This document shows positions 12,166 to 24,600 of a DNA stretch of 64,000 nucleotides, in pieces; position 1 is the stretch's first letter; every line of letters starts with the position of its first letter. The notes under the pieces are model-generated. The model saw nothing but the letters and a program-made list of their open reading frames with translations. It had not been told where the DNA came from and searched no databases. This stretch comes from Phyto melanocephala (lineage: Eukaryota > Arthropoda > Insecta > Diptera > Rhinophoridae), in NCBI GenBank assembly GCA_941918925.1, contig OW799233.1, positions 147,748,223-147,812,222 of the forward strand. Direction: 5' to 3'. A program made the position numbers and the translations under genes.

Positions 12166-14015
12166 TTTTGAGTTAATAAAGATCACGTTTTTAAGAATTA
12201 GAAGCATCTTTACTTAGTCAAGTTGTCTTAGTCTTCCAGTTAGTATTAAGTTACACTCTAGTGCTGAAAAATATTGAAACAGCGTGCGAGTAAGCAGATG
12301 CCATTATTCATTAAAATATTAATAAGATGTCAGTAGCTCGACTACCAACTTAAAATTTTATATTGTTGATCACAAGTATAAAGGCCCCAACTCAAATTAT
12401 TGTAACTTTACAGGAAAAGGCAAAACCGTAATTTTTGGGTCGACGTGTATTTGTGTAAAAGTGTCACAGAAAAACTAAGATTAAAAAAAAAAATACAAAT
12501 TAGATTCTTTCTACTTGTGACCATCGATATAAACCCATGTTAATCAGTGACCTTGACTTGACAAAATGTATTTGTGGTTGTAGTTTAATTATAAGGTAAA
12601 TGTATAAGGCAATAGATATTCGAAAAAAGGTTTCATATTTGTTTCACAATTAATGCGAAAATCAATAAAATTGCTAAGTTCACTTGCAAATGTCATTTGG
12701 TTTCCATTCACAAAAAAAAAAAAATAAATTTAAGCATGAAACATCAGAAAAATCAGTTTTATTTTAATTTTAAATACAACAAAAAACTAATATAAATAAA
12801 TCATAATCAAATCTTTTGCAAAAAATTTATTTTATAAAATATCAAAATTCACTTGCTTAAACAACAAACATTTATACGAATACAATCATAAACATGTTTA
12901 TTTCACTTTATTTAATAAACTTATCTATTAAAAATAAAATAAAAATCTCAAATAAACCGAAAACTGCAAGAAACCAAAGGTCCTTGCAAAAATATAAATC
13001 ATGGCAAAAGACTCTGCAACATACTTAAACATATACTACACTCACACACACAATTACGTAGTTATGTTCATAGTATAGTAAGTAGTGGTGGCGTACGCAT
13101 CGATATGTGGCAGTGTGGTGAAAAGTATTTCGAAGGCAAAATCTACTCAAGTGTAAACCGAAAAAAAAAATAATATAAGAAAATACACACACAAGCATAC
13201 GAGAACAACAAATAAAAACTGCTGAATAAACTAACGGAATGAATCCCAAGGATTTCTACGCGCAGTGAAACAACAAATGCAAACTTCTTTCAAGTGGAAA
13301 TCATATATTTTAACAACAATACAGCAGCAACAGCAATAATAACGGCCAAATATTAATAACAAATAAAAAATAAATACATGTATAATATTTTCCGTTAAAC
13401 ACTTATGAACAAGGGGCATTGAAAGTACAACATTAAAAATCGATAAATTTCAATCAGTAACTGTTTAAAATTTTCAAGCGAAAATAGCGGAATTATGTGG
13501 TTTATTTAACAGTGGTTAACACAAGTCAGTTAAGGAATCTACTACACTTGTTAAATACCTTTAAGTGTATTATGGAGCCATAAAATGTATTAAGTCCGTA
13601 ATTAAAAATACGATTTATTCCAACATTTTACACGATTTTTATATACCTTTTTTATGTTTCATTAATCACAAATTTAAAAAGCAACATCCAAAAAATCCAA
13701 TATCTCTATTCAGAGATGTCTGTATACATACTTTGCAGATTCACTACTTTTCATAGTTAAAATTATATACTTATCTTCTTTTGAAACACTTATTAACTTA
13801 AAGTTTTCGATAATTTTACACAAGTAAAATATGTGTTAATGGTTTGCAAAATATCTCAAAAATACTCTTGAAATGGAAAACTAGTAAGCAGTTGTGCTTA
13901 GATCATCTTGCTTTTATTTTGTAAAACGAATAATACCACACAATAATAATTACTGTGTTTATTACGAGAGATCTTTAGAAACTTTTTATAATCTTTGCAT
14001 GTTTGAAAAACAATT
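12166..14015. other. Unique AT-rich stretch with a UTR-like patch
   Basis: Mostly featureless. The patch 12960-13560 is A-rich with CAACAA, CAGCAGCAACAGCAATAATAA and few T runs, resembling fly 5' UTR or first-exon sequence. There is no ORF, splice pair or core promoter I can defend. This is a low-confidence compositional impression. Confidence 0.25.
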
Positions 14016-14019
14016 AATC

Positions 14020-15240
14020 TCACCCAGTGTTGTCAAAGTTACTAAAGCCAATTTTGTTTAAGGTTTATATAGTGGAAATTAATTTAAGTGTTAAGCTTAA
14101 GTTACCCTTTAGGATTAACTTATATGTATTGATGCGTTTTTTTTTTCATTTTCCTATTAACAGTCAGATTATTGGCGGCTCTGTTATAATAGAGCTGTTA
14201 TTGATAGAGCTTGTCGGACGGGGAGGTTCTTGCCAACTACTGGCGTAGCTCCTAATTACCGTAAAAAGGGCACCCAGAGCATGTCTGCTTAGCTAATCTT
14301 GGTCCAAGTTGTATTATCAAAATGGGGTAGAGAGGAGGGAGCAACATTATAACTTGGGAGATATAAAACTCTGGTCAGAGTACATGTTCTAGACTGGTTG
14401 TTGGTGCAGTCTCTTAGGAGAGCAAGTGGTGGCTGTGATAGCTCTCAAGCTGAAAAACAGACTCAGAAGTAGTTTAATGAATACTCGAACTTGGTCGGAC
14501 TTTGGAAAACTACGGATGTTTTCGAATGCTGTTGCCTTCTTACAAAGACTTATTTTGGATCACACATTTGATTCCGCCACTAATAAATTACATAGCATTC
14601 TTCCTGAAAAATGTTTCCTTGGTTAAAGGTTTATCTTAATATATTGTCAATACGGGGTAGAAATGTAAGACCGAAATCTTTAAATACTTGAGGTAATAAT
14701 TTGAAAGAGCTTAAACTCTGTTTGGAGATTTTGCTTAAGGGTGACCACTAGCGGATCTGGTTCCGCGGATAACAGTTGGCCTCAATAACTTGTTGAGGTT
14801 TGGATAATAAAGAGATCTCACGTAGTAGCTGTGGCTATTTCCAAGCCGAGAAACAGATTCGTATATAGGTGGGTAGCACCATAGTTTGCTCTTGTCTTCT
14901 CAACATAAATAAATAATGACGGCTTAATGATTGATGCTTGTAGAGGTGACGATTTTGTAGACATCGGACAACTTTATATGTTCTGGGAAACCCTGCATCC
15001 TTTGGACTTTAAATCCGACTTCGTACGAAGCGAAAAAAATAAGAGTTTCGAAACCCTGAGCTATTTATTAAGCGGCCTATACATAAGCCAAGAGATTAAT
15101 ATAAATAGGTGAGAATAGCCACCTGTGGTCATGTTTGAGTTGCACAACATGAACTAAAGGGACGGCTGGTGAATTCAACTCAATGGTGCATACACATTAC
15201 ATAGAATTTCTGGAAGGCCATTAAAGGCCGACAATCTTTT
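14020..15240. repeat. GC-richer island with diverged direct repeats
   Basis: Base composition is clearly less AT-rich than the flanks. A segment near 14421-14465 (GTGGCTGTGATAGC..AAAAACAGACTC) recurs about 395 bases later near 14818-14862 (GTAGCTGTGGCTAT..AGAAACAGATTC) at roughly 70% identity by eye. Frames of 60-70 codons exist, but I recognise no domain in them. It may be the UTR or 5' region of a LINE, or an old satellite-like unit. No polyA, terminal repeat or target duplication seen. Confidence 0.4.
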
Positions 15241-15558
15241 TATGAAATATTATGTATCATGTTTTTTTTTTTTGCAAAATCTGCACCTGAATTACTTTAT
15301 TTTGAGTTTTTTACCAGACAAAATTTAAATAAGTTTTCATACTACTTAAATTACATTGCAAAATTGTAAAAATCGCTATTTTATAAAAATTTAAACGTAT
15401 TATTTACAAAAAAAACAAGTAAGAGCACTATATTCGGCTGTGCCGAATCTTTTATACCCACCACCAATTTTGTGTACATTTAAAGCACAATATTTGTTAT
15501 TTTGTTAATCGCTATGGAATAATCTCTTTATAATAAAATATGTATCACTTTCTTTGTA

Positions 15559-16174
15559 GAGGGTGGTTAAATATTAAGGGCCCATGTTGAAGGTGAACTA
15601 CACCTAGTCTTTAAATTTGTTTTCTGCACTTCACTTGACATTTCTCAATCTCAAACTTACTCAATTTGATCCGTGGAAAGTACGCAAATGAGCAACGCTT
15701 TAAAGTAATTCAGGTTTTTTATAAAAATGAGCGTTCAAATCAAATTGCATCTTGTGCACTTCGTAATTCTTTTAATCAACATAATCGTTCAAATTCGTCC
15801 ACAATCGGGAGAATTTTAAAAACTATTTAAATTTCTGCAAAACAGGTCTGTATAAAATGTTAGAAAATCTGTGAATGCCTTCTTCGTTCGCTGAATGGGA
15901 ACCACTGCTGGTTTTTGCGATAGTGTGGCAAAAGAGCAGTCAACCTCGCCTCATCATCATGCCCAACAATTGAGCATCAACATTGTCATTGAAAATTTGG
16001 ACCATCAGATAGAGAAGTGGCACCAAGGATGGGGAGGCCATTTGGCAGATATTTTGTTAAATACATAATTGAACCATACAAATATTATCATTATAAAAAG
16101 AAATGATAATAATATCCTAAATAATTTGTGTTTTATTTAAATTCAACATCGGTCAGTAAAATTTAACCACCCTC
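15559..16174 (+). mobile_element. Tc1/mariner-derived MITE inside family A
   Basis: The terminal repeat GAGGGTGGTTAAAT is inverted as ATTTAACCACCCTC; TA lies on both sides (15557-15558, 16175-16176). Internally it retains a transposase N-terminus in one frame (NEQRFKVIQVFYKNERSNQ, about 15690-15745, continuing to NSSTIGRILKT) and a C-terminal GGHLADILLNT near 16035-16065. The catalytic domain is gone. It is thus a deletion derivative of a Tc1/mariner-superfamily element. The fragments resemble the DD41D-type elements at 34-36 kb at the family level only. Confidence 0.75.
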
Positions 16175-16227
16175 TATAACTTCGATATGCTACTAAAATG
16201 CTTTTGTAAATGTAGTCTTTCAATGAA

Positions 16228-16977
16228 AGTGGGCGTTAAAGTAGGCGTGTCAATAAAGTTTCTGCTAATAAATACAACTTAGATATTTCAATATAGTCCT
16301 TTATTTTCCTAAAAACTTTGTCAATAGAGAAATTAGATGAATTTAAGATAAACCGTTGGGAGGTAGGCGTTAAAGTGAGCGCGTCACCTTAACTTTTTGG
16401 CACAACAATTACATTGATTAGAAGGAAATACGTAGCAAATTTGATCATCATACCTCTAATTTTGGCGGTTTTATGAGCTTTTAAATTTCATTAACGGTAG
16501 ATAACGTGAAAAGTGGGCGTTATGGTAGGCATGTCAAAATTGTTTTTGCGAATGAGTACAACTTAGGTGTTTCAACCCTTTATTATTCCAAAATCTTTAT
16601 TAATAGAAAAATTATATGAATTTTAGTTAAAACGTTATATGGAAGGTGAGCGTAAAAGTGGGCGTGGCACCCTAATTTTCTGCCACAGTAATGATATTGC
16701 CTAGGGGGATATACGTAGCAAATTTGATTATCACACCTCTAATTTTGGCGGTTTTATGTGCTTTTAAATTTCATTAACGGTTGACAACGTAAAAAGTGGG
16801 CGTTATAGTAGGCATGTCAGAGTTATTTTTGCTAATGAGTACAACTTAGGAGTTTCAATTCAGCTATTTGTTATTCCAAAATCTTTATTAATAGAGAAAT
16901 TATATGAATTTTAGGTAAAACGTTATATGGGAGGTGGGCGTAAAAGTGGGCGTGGCACATTGATTTTCCGTTACAAA
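16228..16977. repeat. Tandem units of about 280-290 bp within family A
   Basis: Units starting at about 16228, 16516 and 16796 each open GTGGGCGTTA..GTAGGC and contain CTAATTTTGGCGGTTTTATG (first two) and TTATATGAATTTTA. The third unit is partial. The same tandem structure is visible inverted at 30.25-30.70 kb. Confidence 0.75.
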
Positions 16978-17413
16978 AAAGCTACTCACCAAAAATCAAA
17001 GTGTGCAAAATTTCCGAGTCGTACATCTAATTTTGTTGCTTTTATGACGTTTTTGTTTTTAAATATACCGAAAAATACACTGTGCGGTATAAATTTTCGT
17101 ACATTTTGATCGATAACTCCTCTCCTAATGCATAGATTTTGATAATTTTTGGGGAGAAATATTGTTTTGACTCGAGAAATATATATTCCAAGTTTCATGA
17201 CTCTACGTTAATGCGTTTGGACACAATTCCATTTTATTCGGTGTTTGAAGGACACGGTTTTTTCGACCTACTCTTGCTTTACGAGCTATAACTCTCCTTC
17301 TAATGTTCCGATTTAGCCCATTTTCAATACCAAACAAACCTTGTCTATAAGAAAGATTCTGGCAAAATTTGAGCCCCCTAGCTTTTTCGGTGCGACCTCT
17401 ATCGTGCTTTCAA

Positions 17414-17466
17414 CAGACGGACAGACGGACAGACGGACAGACGGACAGACGGACAGACGGACGGAC
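17414..17466. repeat. (GACGGACA)n minisatellite
   Basis: About six uninterrupted 8-bp units inside the family A copy. Shorter versions occur at 18607, 19037, 29768 (inverted), 53619 and 61995, so the array is a family-specific module with variable length. Confidence 0.9.
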
Positions 17467-17606
17467 ATAGCTAGATCGTCATCAAATCAAACCCTAATTC
17501 AGAATATATATACTTTATGGGGTCTAAAATGGATATTTCGATGTGTTACAAACGGAATGACAAAATGAATATACCCCCACCATTTTTTTGGTGGCGGGTA
17601 TAAAAA

Positions 17607-18238
17607 CAATTAAATAAATAAAGTCAATTCTTTGGACAAAAATTTTGTTTACCTCTATATCAATATTTTTTTGCCTAAATGTAAACCAAAAGAATTGACA
17701 AAAAAATATATTTTTTAACTAACAAAGGCTTAGAATAATCTTTTTTGTATTAACTTTAATAATATTTACTGAAGCAAAAAATATACATATGAGTATTAAC
17801 ATACAACTTCTAAAAATTCTCCATAACAATGCCGATTAATTTAATTGCATTGAATATTTGCAATCTTATACTTATTAAAAAAACCACTGAAGATTTTAAA
17901 AGAATTTCGGAAAGAAAGAATGTTATAGTTTATTTTTATTGCATTTAATTTTTTAACATATAGCTCTATATAAAAAAAAAATATTAAAAAACAATTCATT
18001 TTTGCGTCCTTAATGTAAAAAATACTTTGATAAAAATAATAAAAACATTTTTTTTTAAATTCCATTAAATAATAAATACATTAACACATACATATGTATG
18101 TGAATATACCGCTAATATAATTCAAACAGATGATACATATGTACATATATCAAAAATTAATTCGGAATTTTCATCACAGTGTGTTTAATAAGAACAATAT
18201 TTTGTCAATTCCGAACAATTGAATTCCACTAAGAATAA
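17607..18238. other. AT-rich stretch, nothing recognised
   Basis: Spacer between family A and family B copies. The 74-codon minus frame (17841-18065) is a lysine/phenylalanine-rich chance frame. Confidence 0.4.
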
Positions 18239-19200
18239 AACAAGTAACAGTGCTATATTCGGCCATGCTGAATCTTATATTCCCTTCACAACGTGTAGTC
18301 ACGCAATAACAATAGTTTGTATCACCATTCATCTCATATTAAATACGATATAAAATAAAATAAAAATTTTTTGACTCAGCTGGGATTCGATTCCATGTTT
18401 ACTCTAACCAGTATATATGTATGTTGTTTTTGTAATTGTGAAAAAAACCGAGGTGGTCGTGGTTTTTTGCTCATATCTCAGAAACTTATAGGGCGATTGT
18501 GCTGAATTTCAATAGCGATGCATTCCCGGATATTTCCAAAAGGTTGATACCATACTCAGATCTGGGGAACATATAGTTGCTTCTAAAAGTTGATTTCAAC
18601 CAACACACGGGCAGACGGACAGACGGTCAGAGCTTAATCGACTCCTCTATTTATAAGCTTTTCAAAAATATATACTTTATGGAGTCGGAAATGAAAATTG
18701 TAGAAATTACAAACGGAATGACAAAGCTATATATACCCTTGTGCACCACAGGTGAAGGTTTAATAAAATAAAATTTTTTGGGCTTAGCTGGGGTTCGATG
18801 CCACGCTTACTTTTACCAGTATACCACGTTTGTATGTATGTATGTTGCTGTTGTATGTTGTTTTTGTGTTAAAAAAACTAGGTGGCCGTGGGTTTTTGCT
18901 CATATCTCAGTTGTTTATATACCAATGTTTCTGATTTTCTATACGGATCTACTCCAGAATATTTCTGATATGATAATTTCTCACCCGGGTCAGGGCGATG
19001 TCGGGTGACTTCAAAAAGTTGATTTCAACATACACACGGACAGACGGTTGGACGGACAGACTGACAGAGCTTAATAGACTCCCCTATTCATAAGCTTTCA
19101 GAAAATATATACTTTATGGGGTCGAAAATGAAAATTGTAGAAATTACAAACGGAATGACAAAGCTATTTATACCCTTTTCCACTGTGTGAAGGGTATAAA
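18239..19200 (+). mobile_element. Family B repeat with internal tandem duplication
   Basis: Starts AACAAGTAACAGTGCTATA plus a decayed ATTCGGCCATGCTGAAT palindrome and TCCCTTCACAACG. It ends CCCTTTTCCACTGTGTGAAGG with the terminal hairpin to about 19198. The body is duplicated head to tail: about 18364-18770 and 18772-19195 both run from a CTCAGCTGGG-type block through GGTGG/CCGTGG..TTTTTGCTCATATCTCAG to ACGGACAGAC and a CTTTATGG(A/G)GTCG block. Non-coding. Confidence 0.75.
18376..18416 (-). repeat. tRNA-promoter-like module in family B
   Basis: On the minus strand the module reads an A-box-like TGGTATACTGG (best in the second copy, 18781-18827) and a B-box-like (C/A)ATCGAA(C/T)CC, each one base off consensus. 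The gap is about 15 bases, against about 30 in a real tRNA. It may mark an old tRNA-derived SINE part or be coincidence. A remnant lies at 5462-5480. Confidence 0.25.
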
Positions 19201-22200
19201 AACAGGTCCGATCCCATACTTAATAAAAAAGTAAGAACTAAAATTTGCTATTAAAAATATTGCATTTTATACAAACAAATGTAACAATCTGGTTAATACA
19301 AGATACATGATCCTTAAAAAATACTAAAAGTGCTCTGGTCAGTTATTAAATATACGAGTTACTATACGAGCTGGACTGTCGGATTTGCAAAAAAAAATAA
19401 TAAATAAAAAAAGTGCAATTTTTTTTTTTAAGGAATAAAAAAAATATACTTAGTTTACAGGATAATTAACTTTTAGATTCAACATTTACAAGTCAGAGAA
19501 AAGAAAATTTAGATCAGATTGTAAATCTTGTTTGCAAACTCCAAAGTTATAAAGTTATAAAAATAAAAAGCTAAAACAGTAGGTTGCGGTGTAAAATTTT
19601 ATTGCCAATTACGTAAGAAATATAACAGAGGCAAAACACAATAAACAACAAAATAAAATACCACCTCTTGCTTCTTACATACTGCAGAAAGAATGCAAGT
19701 TATGTCAGCTTTTCAGTAATTACAGTTTTTTTTTTTTGCTCACCTGGATACAAATGCGTGATAAATGACGAAATACATTTTACCTTCGAAGGCAATGAAT
19801 AAAAAAATTATTTGTCATAGTTATAAGCGATCGTGGTATTAGCTAACCAATTTTTTTTTTTTTTTTGTGTAACATTTTTAAGTATTTGGCAATTATACTA
19901 TCTTCCGATGTGAATATTTATTTTAACTGAAAAAATTAACCAAAAACCGAAGGCGTATTATATAATTATGAAGCTTCATTTATTTGATTTGCTAAACTTT
20001 TTAAGGTAAGGTTAATGTTTATAAAAAAATATTACAACAATTCATTACTCTTAAGAATGCACGCTACTGTATTTTGGTTATATGTTTGGATGAATGTATG
20101 TCTATCCTGTATTTAAAAAATTTTGCTGATTTAACAGAAATGATTTTTCAATAAATAAATTATTAAAAGAAAAAATTGTTGCCGACAATACGAAATAAAA
20201 AAGTTTTAAATCTGTTATGATTTCATTTTTTAAGCAATTTTCTTTGCACAAACAAATACACACACACGTATTTATGAAAATCATACACAGTAATGCTACA
20301 TACAACTGCTGGCATTTTAGTAACCAAATAACGTTAAATTAAATTTTGCTTTTTTTACGTATTACTTTTTAAACTTTACTTTTTGGTATGAAAAATAACG
20401 CTTTAACAGCCAAGCGAAAAATTAGTTTTCTCAACTTTTTGCAGTAAATTGGTCAATTATATGGATTTTTGAATTGTTAAGGTTCTCATTTTATACACAT
20501 AACCAAAAAGGTGTAGGATGTAGGTATAAGCATATAAAATGCTTATGTTTGTTGATATGTTGGTATAAAGGTGGAATACATGTGTACATGTATGTGTATG
20601 TATGTGTATAGTGTAAATCAAGCACGTGTAGAAATTTTTAATTTTTATATTATGCAGTGTTAGTTAGAAAAGTGTTAGTGTTACATAAAATATCTTTTAC
20701 CATAAGCATAAAAAATGTTGTAATAAAAAAAATATATTGTGGAAATCATAACGGCTTATAAAAACTGTTTAACTAAAAAGGTATTTAAAAATCTACTTTT
20801 AGTTTGACTTAAAATCATAACAAATTAGTGACTTTAAATTGAGTAATAAATAAAAAATTTTACTTTTATTTTAAACTCTTAAACTCATACTGTCAAGCAA
20901 GATTTAAAAATCATATTATTGCACATTACAGACATTCATAAGTTAAGTACATTGTATCATTTTGAAATGTTATATCTTCAAGAGATTTACTCTACCAAAT
21001 ACAATCATACATATTTCGTATTTTCTTCTTCATCTTCTTCACATTTACTCGAATTTATTTTATAAGCAATTTACACCTCTTTAAAAAGAAGTATTTTTCT
21101 TTCGTTTTTCCCCCAGTATTTCGTATTTGGCTCTTCATATTTATTTCCTCACAAAAATGCATTAGACATTTTATAGTGTTGTTGACATTTTACTGTTGAT
21201 TATACGTCAGCATTATCAAAAGACTTCATGCTAGAACAAACACCATCAAAGAGTGCACACACAAAATAAAATGAAAAATGAAATAGAAATAAAATAGATA
21301 TTTTTTGGCATAAAATTGAAGAACATCAGCAGCTACCAGATTTCGATGGATGACGAGGGAAACGGGGGACGAGGGAAGGGATGAAATGAAAATAAAGGGA
21401 TTCTTTTGATTTGAAATTTAATGCTAAAATTGTGCACTCAGGTAATAACTTACTTAAGTTAACAACCGAAATTTATTGCAGTGCACTAGAAGAAAAAACG
21501 TTTTTTTTATCCTTATTTTTTCTGTAAATGTGTAAAAACATTGAAAATGCCAATTGCAATATTTTATAGCAATGTTAAGTTTTTGTATTCATTTATTTGT
21601 TTTTTTGCCAAATACTAATTGAAGACTTTTTTTTAAAAGATCAATAAAGATATTCTCAGTAAGTTATTGTATATGTAAACAGTGGTTTTGAAGTTAACTT
21701 TTAAATCATACTTTTAATGTTAAGACAGTAATTTGACATAAAATTTATTGCACTCTTTAATAAGAGAGGGACCGAAAATTTTGTAAGGGTGTACACATAA
21801 ACAAATTTTGCAACACAAAAACAATGTATTGTTACACACATATGGTTTGCTCATTTGTTAGTAGAAACTTTTAACGCCCTTTAAGCTACAGAGCTTTTGG
21901 TGCAACAGAGAGTGCACCTTAAGCTAACAATTTTACAACTAATAGTGGTTGATTCCTGAATTGTTTTTAATTAGGCTAGATGTCTATTATTACATTGCGA
22001 TATCCTAGTTTAAATGTCCGTCTCTGGATGACATCTCAATTCACTTAATATTAGTTAAAAATCAAACCATTTATAGCGAGCATTATTACTGCACAAAATT
22101 TAATAATTTATTTCTTGTTTAATAAAATTTTCCAGAATGCATTCTGAATTGATTTAATTCTTTTTTAAAATTATTAACATAATTTTACAAGTTTTCTTCT

Positions 22201-22310
22201 AAATCATTTAAGCCAAATATTTGACAAGCAAATATGTGTTCAAGAAGTTGTGTTTTCGAAACTAGCTTCAGCACTCTTTTTCGGTACACTCGTATTATAT
22301 TTTAAACTAC
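19201..22310. other. Unique AT-rich stretch
   Basis: No coding frame, tRNA or terminal repeats. It contains a TG/GTAT microsatellite-like patch near 20580-20620 and a purine-rich patch GACGAGGGAAACGGGGGACG near 21353-21372. Confidence 0.4.
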
Positions 22311-22312
22311 TA

Positions 22313-22772
22313 AAGGGTGGTTAAAATTTTTAAGGGCTGATGTTGAATGTGAACCACACCTAAACGTCAAGTTTTTTTTCTGCATTTCATTTGATATTTC
22401 TCAATTCCAGACCAACTCAATTTGAACCATGAAAAGCAATGCGTTAAAGTTATTCTGGCTTATTATGAAAATGGGTTTCAGCAAAACAGGTCTGTATGAA
22501 ATGTGAAAACATCTGTGAATGCATTGCTGTTTTTCGCGGTAGTGTGGCAAAAGAGCAGTCAACCTCGACTCATAATGATGCCCAACAATTGAACATTAAC
22601 ATTGACATTGAAAATTTGGGCCATCGGATAAAGGTGTGCTGCCGAGGTCGCGGCGGCCATTAGGCCGATATTTAGTTTCATACATAATTGAACCATACAA
22701 ATTTTATCATAATAAAGAGAAATGACAATAATTTCCTAAACAATAAAGTAATAATAAAATTTAACCACCCTT
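22313..22772 (+). mobile_element. Tc1/mariner-derived MITE, independent copy
   Basis: The terminal repeat AAGGGTGGTTAAAATTTT is inverted as AAAATTTAACCACCCTT. TA flanks both sides (22311-22312, 22773-22774). It shares the inside of the 15559-16174 copy (CAAAACAGGTCTGTATGAAA, GCAAAAGAGCAGTCAACCTC) but lacks about 150 bases of the transposase N-terminal part. It sits in unique sequence, showing that this MITE moved on its own. Confidence 0.8.
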
Positions 22773-23261
22773 TATATAAATTACAATTTAAAGAAATTTT
22801 TATATGGGAAGCATATCATTTATTTTTCAATTTTTTATTCATATCAAATGATATTTTCTCCATATTCATATTCTCTCATATTCCCATAGAGCAATTCATG
22901 TTCTATATACTTATATAAAAATAAGTGTTCTCTTTGATGTCACCACTAACCGGGGAAATAGGTTCGCCGATTTCAACCAATTTTACAGTACGTTGGGGTA
23001 GTCTGTAGATAATTTATGTGAAGCTTGCACGAAATACGCCCAATGCTTCCGGAGATAGGGCATTTAGATTTTTCTATATACTTATAACCATATATGTAAA
23101 TATCAACAAAGTGCCATCCATTTTCGTTATTATAATTTTTTATTTAAGTTTTATTGCCAATTGGAAAGTTATCCTAATGTTTTATAAGTACAATGACTTT
23201 GGTCTTTCCAATTGGATCTAGAAAGGGGCGAAGGGTGTGTGATACCCTTCTGCAATTCTTA
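22773..23261. other. Unassigned stretch
   Basis: Contains GCTTCCGGAGATAGGGCA and AATAGGTTCGCCGATTTC, which look like repeat-family text, but I cannot assign them. Small frames at 22688-22918 and 23018-23221 are unsupported. Confidence 0.35.
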
Positions 23262-23729
23262 TCTACATATATAAAAACAATTGTTACATCATAACTGTAG
23301 AACAGCCAAACCGATTTGTAAAATTTCCCAATAATCCTTTAAGCTCAAGTTCTTTTAAGTTGTATGAGTATGGTACCTCCTACACAAAAAAAAACAGTTT
23401 TTCGGCATTCAGATAATGACGAGACCGATTTGGCAAATTTTTTCTTAAAATATGTAATCCTTTAAGCCCAAGTAAGATTTTTACGGACATCTCTTCTTAA
23501 AATTTGAAGTGATATCTCCCATATAAAGTCAACAGTTTCTTCCGCATATTCAGATAACGGCCATATGGATTCGACTATTTTAATAATCTCTGAAGCGCAA
23601 AAAATAAATAGATACTCTAACAAGTCACACATAATTTAAACAAAACATTCATAAGAACCTCACTTTTTTACATATTAGTAGACAGATAGATGAATTGATT
23701 GGTCCAGCAGAACGGGCTAGGTCTGCTAG
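23262..23729 (+). mobile_element. Small non-autonomous Helitron-like element
   Basis: The 5' end TCTACATATATAAAAAC follows an A, and the 3' end GGTCTGCTAG is followed by T. This gives the A|TC...CTAG|T arrangement expected of Helitrons. Just before the end, AGCAGA pairs with TCTGCT around ACGGGCTAGG; this hairpin runs into the terminal CTAG rather than sitting about ten bases upstream, which is atypical. About 468 bp long with no Rep/helicase. Confidence 0.55.
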
Positions 23730-24269
23730 TTTTTTATAAAATCGGTTTTATAATATTATAATATAATGTGAAATGTGTTGCAAAAAATCGACATGCATAT
23801 AAATATATAAAAAGTACTATTAAGCCTAAAAATATGTTTATACCCTTCACAAAAGCAAAAAACTTTCAGAGTATATCCATTTGATCATTCTATTTAAAAT
23901 ATTTATTTTAGACCGTCGCGGTATTATTTTTATTTTTCTTGTTTTCTTAAGTTCATATAATTTTTGTATGGGCAAAGTTGTAAGAAGATTGAAGAAATCC
24001 ATAATTCAATATATATGTATATTAAATTTTTTATCAGAAATTACCCTAAAATCCCTACTTCAACGCCCACTTTCCTTATACTCTAACATTTATACATGTA
24101 TTATTGTGGGTAGTTCTTTATCATACTTGAAATAAATGAGCGAATCATATGTGTGATACGCCCAGTCACTAAAATATGACTTGTTTGTATGTGTGAATTT
24201 AAGAGAACTTTGCAACTAAAACATTTTTATAGTTTTTTCTTCTAAAAAAAATATCTAAAAAAAATCGTA
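23730..24269. other. AT-rich stretch, nothing recognised
   Basis: The 84-codon frame at 23881-24135 has a hydrophobic start but no recognisable family or start context. Confidence 0.35.
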
Positions 24270-24600
24270 TTTCACCTTGACACCGCACCGATTTAAGGGT
24301 GATATCTGAATACATCGCCATACAATTCAAGGATAACCGACAACTCTGTACGATTTATTATATGGTCGCTCGGCTGTCGGAAAAAATTGTGATATACCTA
24401 TGAAATACCTCAACCAACGTGCCACCCGTTTAAATCAGATATCTTAGCATAAAATATACTGCATTCATCCGGTAAATGTTAGGACTCCCTCTTGTCTGAT
24501 ATAGACACTGCCGCTAACTCCATTTCTCCTCAATAACTAGGTTTCTTCTACAGAATAAAGGAATCAGAAAGCAATAGCCAATGAGAGTTTGACTCTCAAA
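24270..24600 (-). pseudogene. RNase H relic of a non-LTR retrotransposon
   Basis: Minus-strand reading gives LPDECSIFYAKI (about 24445-24480), matching the LP..CSVFQAE motif of LINE RNase H domains. Further on, after a frame change, comes FSDSRATI (about 24365-24395), the SDSQAAI motif with the conserved Asp. The order and about 30-residue spacing fit. Frameshifts and stops abolish function. Such RNase H domains occur in I/R1-type LINE clades. No reverse transcriptase part is adjacent on this strand. Confidence 0.55.

Larger units (their letters stand above)
15414..17606 (+). mobile_element. Family A repeat, full-length copy
   Basis: Starts AACAAGTAAGAGCACTATA, then the palindrome ATTCGGCTGTGCCGAAT and TATACCCACCACC. 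It ends in the hairpin TATACCCCCACCA-T7-GGTGGCGGGTATA (about 17572-17602), so the two ends form subterminal inverted repeats. The body holds GTGGGCG-type tandem units (16228-16977), a conserved 300-base block ending GGGGCTC-like sequence, and a GACGGACA microsatellite. Non-coding throughout; frames here are shadows. A Tc1/mariner MITE is inserted at 15559-16174. Confidence 0.75.

Noticed and set aside
12960..13560. Host gene 5' exon
   Set aside because: Composition is UTR-like, but there is no ORF, defensible splice donor or core promoter; kept only as a low-confidence remark.
15559..16174. Functional small transposase gene
   Set aside because: N- and C-terminal pieces are joined without a catalytic domain and contain stops.
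16927..17198. 60- and 70-codon frames, recurring at 30004-30275
   Set aside because: The same frames appear in both family A copies on opposite strands only because the DNA is repeated; neither is preserved as protein in the 53.7- or 61-kb copies.
17414..17466. Possible CRISPR-like array
   Set aside because: An 8-bp GACGGACA tandem microsatellite with no spacers, in a eukaryotic repeat family.
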